A stretch of 5,626 nucleotides of DNA from Candidatus Brocadiia bacterium. GTDB taxonomy: Bacteria > Planctomycetota > MHYJ01 > WSZJ01. The number at the start of each line of letters is the position of its first letter. Position 1 is the stretch's first letter. Under the pieces are notes generated by a model, which did no database searches, was not told where the DNA came from, and saw only the letters and a program-made list of their open reading frames with translations. This document shows, in pieces, positions 1-5,626 of the stretch. The position numbers and the translations under genes are program-made. The stretch covers positions 1 through 5,626 of the forward strand of contig JABWAY010000272.1 in the NCBI GenBank assembly GCA_013360825.1, given 5' to 3'.

Positions 1-1
1 C

Positions 2-76
2 GCCGGCCTCCGTTTCTGGGCTTCGAGCCCGATTCAATACTGGTGACCTCACGGTACACCGCGAACGGAGGCCGGC
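2..76. repeat. 13-bp perfect inverted repeat with an internal hairpin, downstream of the large gene
   Basis: GCCGGCCTCCGTT at 2-14 is exactly the reverse complement of 64-76, with a 49-base spacer. Inside the spacer, GGGCT (18-22) pairs with AGCCC (26-30) around a three-base loop. The right arm also contains the 10-bp palindrome AGGCCGGCCT (69-78). A transcript of either strand could fold into a long GC-rich stem carrying a branch. No U-run directly follows the stem on either readable side (the T-rich stretch on the plus strand only begins at 91), so it is not a classical intrinsic terminator. A Rho-independent-like mRNA end, a repetitive extragenic element, or part of a structured RNA reaching beyond the window are all possible. 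I tested it as a tRNA: the acceptor-like arms exist but there is no adjacent T-arm or anticodon arm. Confidence 0.6.
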
Positions 77-101
77 CTTCTCATCCCATCTTTTCCTTTT
101 T

Positions 102-154
102 CCCCTTGCCCTTGCCCTTGCCCTCGCCCTCGCCCTCGCCCTCGCCCTTCCCCC
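102..154 (-). repeat. Hexanucleotide tandem repeat starting at the stop codon; predicted G-quadruplex tract
   Basis: On the plus strand there are three copies of CCCTTG (103-120), four of CCCTCG (121-144) and one variant, CCCTTC (145-150). On the minus strand this gives nine G-runs of at least three, all separated by exactly three bases. The first run includes the last base of the TAG stop codon of the large gene. Such a short-unit array is prone to slippage, so copy number probably varies between strains. The regular loops make it a strong G-quadruplex candidate in the transcript's 3' end. The polypurine bias continues into the last ~30 codons of the gene and down to position 91. Confidence 0.9.
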
Positions 155-3100
155 TACCTCCCCCCAACCCTCACCCTCCCCTCCGCCCTCATCTCCCCTT
201 CTTCCCCCACCTGCACCCTCGCGATCTCCCCGCACTCCCCCGGCACTGCCCTCAGCGTGATCGTTCCTCCCTGCACCCCCATCCTCGCCGGGTCCGCTAC
301 CGTCACCACTCTCCCGTTCCGGATCTGGATTGTCCCTGACACCACGTACCGTGCCGGGTCGGCCGCGCCTTCCAGCGTCAGGCGCAGCACCCGGATCTCC
401 CCCGGCTTCGCGTCCGGGCGGTCCCATCCGAGCCTGGCCGCCACCGCCTCTACTGCGACCGTGGCCGTCGCCGCGCCCTGCGTCACCGTGAGGTCGCACT
501 GCCCGGGTTCCGCCAGCGGTGCCGAGAAGGCGACCGTTCCGCCGCTCACCAGCACCGGCTGGCCCTGGTCGATCACCTTCTTCGTGTGGTTCTTGAGCGT
601 CACCGTCGCGGGTCCCTGGCCCGGCGCGGGGGCGGCCCCGTAGAACCCTGTCCCGGTCCGCTCGACCCACGTTCCCGGCGGGACGGCCGCGTGGGTCAGG
701 AGAAGCGTCAGCACCTGTCCTCCGGTGCTCACGACGAGCGTCAGCCCCTGCGCGGGGAGGTCGGGGACGGTCCAGTCCCCGGGCGGGATCCCCTTTCCGT
801 CGCGCGTCGCGCCTTTCGGCAGCTGCACCGTCTCCCCCGCCTTCACGCTCACCACCACGGTGTCCGGCGGGCGGTTCCCGGCCCCTGTCTCCACCGGCGG
901 ATCCGTCGCCCCGGGGTCTCCCGGCACCGTCGGGTCCGGCGTGATCACGGTCCCGGCCGGCACGGTCACCTCGACCTTGGCCGCCACCGCGTTCAGCGGA
1001 TTCCCGTGCGTGTCCTCCGCCCCCGCCAGGATCAGGGCGAAGGTCACCACTCCTTCCCGCGGGTACCACGGCAGGGAGACCGGAATCGGCTCCAGGTTCA
1101 CTGCGACCATCCGCACGTCCTCCACCTCCACCGTTTCCCCGGCGATCTCCCTTCCCTCCGCCTGCCACACTCCCTCGGGGGTCCCCTGCGGCACCAGTTT
1201 CCACGTCCCCGCCACGCTGTCCCCTTCCCTGTTCAGCTGCTTCACCAAGACCGTCGGCGCCTTGTCCCGCATGGAATGGTCCGCGCGGAACGTCGCCACG
1301 AACTTCCCCGCGGGGATCCACGCCTTCCCGTCCCTCACGACGGGTTCCGCCGTCGCCCCCATCTCCATCGTCGTCAGCCAGACGGGATTCGTGATGCAGC
1401 GGCGGGCGTGGGCATCGAAGCGGTCGTCGCTCTCCTCGTTCCAGCTCGAGTAACCGGCCAGCCAGAGCGCCGAGGGGACGGCGGGCGCCCAGGGCTTGAG
1501 CGCGCGGTACTGCCGGTCCGGCGCGGGATTCGGGCGCCATGAGTCCTGCGGCCGCGGGACCCGGACCTCGCCGCGTCCGTCCGTGTGCCAGGGGGCGTGC
1601 TCGTCCGTGAGCTGGAGGCGGTGCAGGTCGACCCGCTCGATGACCGGCGCGGTCGGGCCGCCCTCGGAGACCCGGTACCTCACGACCATCTCCGGGCAGT
1701 GCCGCCGGACCAGCGCCGTGCGCTTCCCGTCGAACGCCCCGTCCCCGCCGATCTCGCCGTCCACATCCTGCGCCTTCGACGGCGCGTCCCAGGACTCGTG
1801 CCAGATCAGCGCCCGCGCGTCGAACTTCAGGTCCGAGTCCAGGTCGAACCAGACCAGCGGCCCGTCGGTGCACACGACCCGCCCCCGGTAGACCTCCTCG
1901 AACGCCGGCTTCTGCGCGTAGACCCGGGCCGCGCCGTAGTGGGAGGAATGCGTCATCGTTCCGTGGGCGTGGCCGAAGAGCGCTGCGACCGGCCCGATTC
2001 TCTCGTGGGTGAGCAGGGTCGCCCCGACTCCCGTGGTGAAATTGAAGCTCCCGTGCGCGTCGCTTCCCGCGTAGTGGTAGATCTTCCGTATGAAATACGT
2101 CCGCCGGGGTTCCTTCGCGTCGAACGTGAACGCGAGTCCCGGGCGCAGCATCCGGTTCTCGTAGTACAGGAATCCGGTCATCCAGCTGCGGTGCCACGCG
2201 GCGTCGGTGCCGCGTTCGTCCCGGCTCCAGAAGTTGTGCTGCCGCAGGTCGCGCGGGTGTCCCATCTCGCGCCGCCGGAAGGCGGGCTCATTCCAGATCT
2301 GGACCCCTGCGAAGGGAAACCGGCCCGCCAGCTGCGCCGACAGGAACGACTCCCGCGTCGTGTTGGCCGCGCGGTCGAGGTCGCCGAAGTCCCACGAGAG
2401 ATCTCCGCAGGACACCGGGTGGGCCGCGATGTACACGCCGCCGGGCGCGAGGGTCTGCTCGACGGTCTTCACGTCCCAGGGGTTGACCTCGGCCCTCTCT
2501 GCCGCCGCCGTCACGATCCGGTCGACCTGACCGATCAGTTCCTCGAGCTCCGCGTCCGTGAACGACGCCAGGAGTTTCGCGACCGCATGGAACTGCTCCT
2601 CGGTCAGCTCCATCCATCCCTTCAGCGCCTTGTTCACGAGGTCCCGCGTCGTTTTCCGGATCGACTCACTCTCCGCGATCTTGCGGGCCACCCCCCGGAG
2701 GGACTGTCCGAGCTTGAGCGTCACCCCGTGGGCCTTCATCTGTTCGAGAACGGCGCCGATCCCGCGTATTGCCTCCAGCCACCGCCGCCCTCCGTGCCAG
2801 GGCCCCGGGAGCGGGGGGTGCCGGTACGTGAGTGCATGAGGGGAGCCGAGATTCCGTCCCCCCGGCGGGGCCATCGAGAGTTCCTGCGCGGCGCCGTTCC
2901 CGGCGAAGCGGCGCAGTGTGGTCATCTCGTCCTCGCCCGCGCGGAACGGCAGCGCGAGCGGCGTGTCCCTGTCCGTCAGGAAGCAGTTGTGGTCGGTGGT
3001 GAACAGGACCTCGCGCGCGGTCACGGCCGCGATGTCCCCCGCCCGGACCGCGGCCAGGTAGGCATCGTCGACGAACCCCATCGCGTGCGCCGACCGCAGC

Positions 3101-5409
3101 AGCATCCAGAGCGGTCCGCCCCAGGCGAGCCGCGGCTCCGCGGCGTCGCGCGAAAATTCGACCTGCGTGTGGACGTGGAGATCGTAGTGCTGCCCGCTCG
3201 CCTCGAGCTTCGGAAGGAAGGCGTGGAGACGGACCCGGAGCATGGTCTGGTACGCGGCCTCGCCGGACTCGAACCCGTTCCACCTCAATGCCCTCGGGTT
3301 CCTCGCGTGGTCGAGGTACCGGACGACCCCCCGCAGGTAGACCCGGGGCTCGGAGGGAGAGCGGAGCGCCTTCAGGGGAACATTGATCACGACGTGCCAT
3401 CCGTCCTCGGTCTCGAACCGCACGATGTCGTTCACGTCGAGCATCGGCATCCCGACCCCGGTCTCGACGACGAGATCGGGATGCGCGATCACCGTCTTCT
3501 CGCGCAGGTGCTGCGGCTTGTCGGGAAGCCCCTCGACGTGAAGGAGCGTCCTGCCGCCCGGCGGGGCGACGGGGGGCTCCCAGGGGTTGAAATGGGCCGA
3601 GAAGGCCGTCTCCTCGTCGACTTCTTCGAGGGTGACGTCGTAGATCCAGAGGCCGCGCTCCGGTTGGTTGCTCACAACCCTGCCCGACTTATCCGTGAGA
3701 CTGCTCTCAATCTGGGTGTGAATTTCAGGCGCAAAAAGCAGCACGGGAATACTGTTGCGGCCCTCCATGACGAAGGCCGGCGCGTCCATGATGACTTCCT
3801 TCGTCGCCCATGCATCTGCGTACTGGCACCGCATCGGCCGGTCCTCATAGACGAGGATCACGTCCTCGGACACGACCGTCGTCTCGCCGACCAGGACTCC
3901 GACTCCGAACTTGTAGCCCTTCTTCCCGGCTTCCTGCTCGGGAAGTTCGATGGTCAGGGAGACTGTCTGGGTGCCTCGGCCTTTGAATTCCACCGCGCTC
4001 TTGGCGAACGCATCGCCGGCCTCCGCGGCCGCGTCCGCTTTGAACGCCAGGTCCTTCGCATTCTGCACCTCAAACTCCACAACCGCGGTCCGGTCGTCCA
4101 TCCGGAGGCGGGTGAAGCGCGGCCTCGAGATGTCGACGGAGGGCCCCTCCTTCGGTTCCCAGACCTGCAGTTTGAGGTTCTGCCCGTCGTTTGCGGGGTT
4201 TCGATCGTCCTTCGCGGCGACGGTGGCGCGGCCGAGGTAGCTGTGGGAGGGCAGTGCGGGGAGGTGGACGGTGACGACCCGGTCCTCGCCGGGGGGGATC
4301 TCCTCGAACGTCGCGGAGACCGCGATCTTTGGTTTCTCGCACTGGAACGAGACGTCGCCGGCGGCGCCTTTGAACCCGATGTTCCGGACACGGAACTCGA
4401 GTGTCCCGGCCTTGTCGGCTTCCAGCGGCCCGGGGTTCACGTCCACCTCGACCAGCGCCAGGTCCGCGCCGTCCTCCGCGAGCGGCACGGCCTGCGCCGA
4501 CGCGGGGGTGAGCCGGCGCGCGGGGTAGGTCCAGACCATGTTGGCGGCCTCCATCGGCCCGCCGCAGAGCGTCACCAGCCGCCGCAGTTCCTCCCCGTTC
4601 GCCGTCGGGAACTTCATCCGCAGCAGCGCCGCGCACCCGGCCGCGCGCGCGCAGACGACCGAGCTCCCCTCCAGCTGTCCCCGCCCTCCCCCCGGCGCCA
4701 GCACCGCCGAGAACCCGTCCCCGATCACCTCCGTCTTCCCGGAGATGTTCGCCCGCGACGCCGGATATTCGACCATCACGCTGTCGTCCTTCCCCGGCAC
4801 CCGGGTCAGGAGGGGCTCCGACACGGTGCACGAGATCGCCCAGGGGTGCATCGCGGGCCAGAAGTCCATCGCGCCCTCCCCGACCCCCGCGGCGGCCACG
4901 ACGATCACCCCCTCCCGCCTCGCGCGCTCCAGCGCTTCGTCCAGCGCCTTGCTGCTTTTCGGCGCCCCCATCGCGATGCAGATGACGTGCGCGCCGGCGT
5001 CGAGCGCCTTCTCGATGCCTTTGGCGAGGTATACGGGAAGCGTCTCCCTGTCCGCGCCGGGGGTGACCTTGACCGGGAGGATCCTGGCGCCGGGGGCGAC
5101 GCCGCGTGTCCCCGGCTCGTCGTCCCGGCTCGCGATGAGGCCGGCCACCGCCGTGCCGTGTCCGACGCGGTCGTCCGTCGGCTGGTCCACCTCGGCGACA
5201 TTGATCCCGGGGAGGCAGTTCTCCCGGAGCGCCGGGTGTCGGGGATCCACTCCTGTGTCGAGCACCGCCACGATCGCCCCGCCTTCCATCCCTGCGGGAC
5301 GATCTTCGATCAGCACCGGCGGCGCCGGCGTCCGCATTTCGGACGCCACGGCCAGCAGTGCTCCCACCAGCGCCAGCACGCCCATGGCAGTTCCAATGAC
5401 CCGCAGCAT
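154..5409 (-). CDS. Secreted S8 subtilase-like / CARDB / PHP (CehA/McbA-type) metallohydrolase fusion protein
   Basis: A 1751-residue exported multidomain protein; numbering is from the ATG. Residues 1-22 look like a Sec signal peptide (hydrophobic core, AVA before the likely cleavage site). Residues about 45-290 are an S8 subtilisin-like domain: Asp51 in VLDTGVD, His84 in GHGTAVAG, Ser250 in GSSVV. The oxyanion position reads AAAGV (Val176) instead of AAGN, and no I9 propeptide fits before the domain. Residues 313-417 resemble CARDB (RVRNIGF, then NPANDGQNL). Residues 424-738 are beta-rich and unassigned. Residues about 741-1346 are a PHP metallohydrolase of CehA/McbA type: DLHVHT (743-748), TDHN (805-808), Glu843, His858, AAHP (His997), GSDAH (1115-1119), GRVVCTDGP, and a closing ITNPVWL. 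A helical insert occupies 874-974. Residues 1358-1483 resemble a Big_5 Ig domain (AEDTHGNPL). A Pro/Thr linker (1487-1517) and beta-rich C-terminus follow, with no LPXTG, PEP-CTERM or terminal membrane helix. The substrate is unknown. Both the start (ribosome binding site) and the TAG stop lie inside the window. A GTG at 5442 or ATG at 5436 could add up to 11 residues but lacks a ribosome binding site. Confidence 0.93.
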   Translation of the reverse strand: MLRVIGTAMGVLALVGALLAVASEMRTPAPPVLIEDRPAGMEGGAIVAVLDTGVDPRHPALRENCLPGINVAEVDQPTDDRVGHGTAVAGLIASRDDEPGTRGVAPGARILPVKVTPGADRETLPVYLAKGIEKALDAGAHVICIAMGAPKSSKALDEALERARREGVIVVAAAGVGEGAMDFWPAMHPWAISCTVSEPLLTRVPGKDDSVMVEYPASRANISGKTEVIGDGFSAVLAPGGGRGQLEGSSVVCARAAGCAALLRMKFPTANGEELRRLVTLCGGPMEAANMVWTYPARRLTPASAQAVPLAEDGADLALVEVDVNPGPLEADKAGTLEFRVRNIGFKGAAGDVSFQCEKPKIAVSATFEEIPPGEDRVVTVHLPALPSHSYLGRATVAAKDDRNPANDGQNLKLQVWEPKEGPSVDISRPRFTRLRMDDRTAVVEFEVQNAKDLAFKADAAAEAGDAFAKSAVEFKGRGTQTVSLTIELPEQEAGKKGYKFGVGVLVGETTVVSEDVILVYEDRPMRCQYADAWATKEVIMDAPAFVMEGRNSIPVLLFAPEIHTQIESSLTDKSGRVVSNQPERGLWIYDVTLEEVDEETAFSAHFNPWEPPVAPPGGRTLLHVEGLPDKPQHLREKTVIAHPDLVVETGVGMPMLDVNDIVRFETEDGWHVVINVPLKALRSPSEPRVYLRGVVRYLDHARNPRALRWNGFESGEAAYQTMLRVRLHAFLPKLEASGQHYDLHVHTQVEFSRDAAEPRLAWGGPLWMLLRSAHAMGFVDDAYLAAVRAGDIAAVTAREVLFTTDHNCFLTDRDTPLALPFRAGEDEMTTLRRFAGNGAAQELSMAPPGGRNLGSPHALTYRHPPLPGPWHGGRRWLEAIRGIGAVLEQMKAHGVTLKLGQSLRGVARKIAESESIRKTTRDLVNKALKGWMELTEEQFHAVAKLLASFTDAELEELIGQVDRIVTAAAERAEVNPWDVKTVEQTLAPGGVYIAAHPVSCGDLSWDFGDLDRAANTTRESFLSAQLAGRFPFAGVQIWNEPAFRRREMGHPRDLRQHNFWSRDERGTDAAWHRSWMTGFLYYENRMLRPGLAFTFDAKEPRRTYFIRKIYHYAGSDAHGSFNFTTGVGATLLTHERIGPVAALFGHAHGTMTHSSHYGAARVYAQKPAFEEVYRGRVVCTDGPLVWFDLDSDLKFDARALIWHESWDAPSKAQDVDGEIGGDGAFDGKRTALVRRHCPEMVVRYRVSEGGPTAPVIERVDLHRLQLTDEHAPWHTDGRGEVRVPRPQDSWRPNPAPDRQYRALKPWAPAVPSALWLAGYSSWNEESDDRFDAHARRCITNPVWLTTMEMGATAEPVVRDGKAWIPAGKFVATFRADHSMRDKAPTVLVKQLNREGDSVAGTWKLVPQGTPEGVWQAEGREIAGETVEVEDVRMVAVNLEPIPVSLPWYPREGVVTFALILAGAEDTHGNPLNAVAAKVEVTVPAGTVITPDPTVPGDPGATDPPVETGAGNRPPDTVVVSVKAGETVQLPKGATRDGKGIPPGDWTVPDLPAQGLTLVVSTGGQVLTLLLTHAAVPPGTWVERTGTGFYGAAPAPGQGPATVTLKNHTKKVIDQGQPVLVSGGTVAFSAPLAEPGQCDLTVTQGAATATVAVEAVAARLGWDRPDAKPGEIRVLRLTLEGAADPARYVVSGTIQIRNGRVVTVADPARMGVQGGTITLRAVPGECGEIARVQVGEEGEMRAEGRVRVGGR

Positions 5410-5413
5410 GCAT

Positions 5414-5421
5414 TCCTCCCT
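5414..5421 (-). promoter_or_regulatory. Strong Shine-Dalgarno sequence that fixes the ATG start at 5409
   Basis: On the minus strand the sequence AGGGAGGA precedes the ATG, with five bases between GGAGG and the start codon. This is close to the ideal anti-16S match and spacing. It favours the ATG at 5409 over the in-frame GTG (5442) and ATG (5436) upstream. It also gives a clean signal peptide with a short n-region (MLR) instead of one burdened with acidic residues. Confidence 0.85.
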
Positions 5422-5626
5422 CGTGAACACGACCATCGGCACTACCCTGTCCCGAAATCTAAGGATCCCCCCTTCTCGCCCGCAAGCCTTTCTCGTCCCC
5501 GCCCTTTCCCTTTTCCCTTTGCCCTTTTCTTTTTTCGGTAAATTTTACAAAATATTCTTGCGCCCTATTCTTAACATTATTTCATGAAAAATATCTGGAT
5601 GGTTCAACTCATTACAATTTTTGTGT
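5422..5626 (-). promoter_or_regulatory. Upstream region of the large gene; AT-rich distal part, promoter not resolved
   Basis: This non-coding stretch should carry the promoter. Positions 5527-5626 are markedly AT-rich against the GC-rich gene. On the minus strand, TTGTAA and TATTTT sit 18 bases apart, and TTGAAC and TGAAAT sit 17 apart. Each box matches the sigma-70 consensus at only four of six bases, so neither is convincing. There is a perfect 10-bp palindrome, TTTCATGAAA, at 5580-5589 and a 5-1-5 inverted repeat, GTAAATTTTAC, at 5538-5548. Either could be an operator or chance in AT-rich DNA. The only open frame inside is an 11-codon one (5545-5577) without a ribosome binding site. The leader from the AT-rich part to the ATG would be over 100 bases long. 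Confidence 0.3.
5497..5524 (-). other. G-run tract upstream of the gene, predicted G-quadruplex on the coding strand
   Basis: Read on the minus strand, five runs of three or four G are separated by loops of 4, 4, 3 and 1 bases (C runs on the plus strand at 5497-5500, 5502-5504, 5508-5510, 5515-5517 and 5522-5524). This satisfies the G3+N1-7 formula. The tract lies about 90 bases before the start codon, so it would be in the promoter or the 5' untranslated RNA. Two more G-runs follow (5479-5481, 5467-5472). That the motif is present is certain; that it folds or regulates is inference. It could be simple purine-rich low complexity. Confidence 0.55.

Noticed and set aside
6..72. Possible tRNA: GCCTCCG and CGGAGGC look like acceptor-stem halves, and GGGCTTCGAGCCC resembles a T-arm
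   Set aside because: On neither strand is the T-like arm next to the 3' acceptor half, no anticodon arm can be drawn, and the stem extends to 13 bp, which tRNAs do not do.
43..339. A 98-codon plus-strand frame rich in Pro-Leu and Pro-Ser repeats
   Set aside because: The repeats are just the hexanucleotide array and the polypyrimidine end of the opposite gene read on the other strand. It overlaps the supported coding sequence and shows no domain.
2285..2305. Possible loss of a conserved Glu in the PHP domain (GVQIWN where many relatives have an E before the Asn)
   Set aside because: The metal ligands of PHP enzymes are better accounted for by the HxH, TDH, Glu843, His858, His997, Asp1117 and His1119 positions, so this Gln is not good evidence of inactivation.
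2666..3400. Other-frame open readings within the gene, such as this minus-strand one and a 447-codon one at 4070-5413
   Set aside because: They are Arg/Gly/Ala-rich frame shadows typical of GC-rich coding DNA. The subtilase and PHP motifs all lie in the main frame, and there is no sign of a frameshift.
1585..5541. A 1318-codon open frame on the plus strand, antisense to almost the whole gene
   Set aside because: It is codon-in-register with the minus-strand gene, so it stays open only because the gene avoids TTA, CTA and TCA codons, as GC-rich genes do. Its translation is Arg/Pro/Val-rich, without recognisable domains, and no ribosome binding site marks its start.
5545..5577. An 11-codon minus-strand open frame upstream of the gene, as a possible leader peptide
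   Set aside because: It has no ribosome binding site, no run of regulatory codons and no attenuator hairpin after it. Frames this short are expected by chance.

Overview
The window holds one complete, very large gene on the minus strand, running from the ATG at 5409 down to the TAG at 154 (1751 residues). Short non-coding flanks lie on both sides. The gene is strongly GC-rich with G/C-ending codons, has a textbook Shine-Dalgarno sequence, and encodes a signal peptide. This points to a GC-rich bacterium. The domain mix (subtilase, CARDB, secreted PHP hydrolase, Ig-like modules) is the kind seen in uncultured environmental lineages such as Planctomycetota, but the phylum is only a guess from style.

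Layout, from right to left in the direction of transcription. Positions 5527-5626 are an AT-rich upstream region with small palindromes and no convincing promoter. Positions 5497-5524 are a G-run tract on the coding strand that fits a G-quadruplex formula. Positions 5414-5421 are the ribosome binding site. Positions 5409-154 are the gene. Positions 154-102 are a hexanucleotide tandem repeat that starts at the stop codon and again gives regularly spaced G-runs on the coding strand. Positions 76-2 hold a 13-bp perfect inverted repeat enclosing a smaller hairpin.

The protein joins two enzyme folds on one exported chain. After the signal peptide comes an S8 subtilisin-like domain. It keeps the Asp/His/Ser triad but has Val where the oxyanion-hole Asn is expected. 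Next come a CARDB-type beta domain, further beta-rich sequence, and a PHP metallohydrolase of the CehA/McbA type with nearly all metal ligands recognisable and an extra helical insertion. A Big_5-like Ig domain, a Pro/Thr linker and more beta-rich sequence form the C-terminus. No partner gene lies inside the window, so substrate and pathway cannot be read from context. The most notable points are the protease-phosphoesterase-fold fusion, the altered subtilase active site, and G-run tracts flanking the gene on the same strand. The downstream tract is an in-frame Gly-Arg/Gly-Gln repeat directly after the stop codon.
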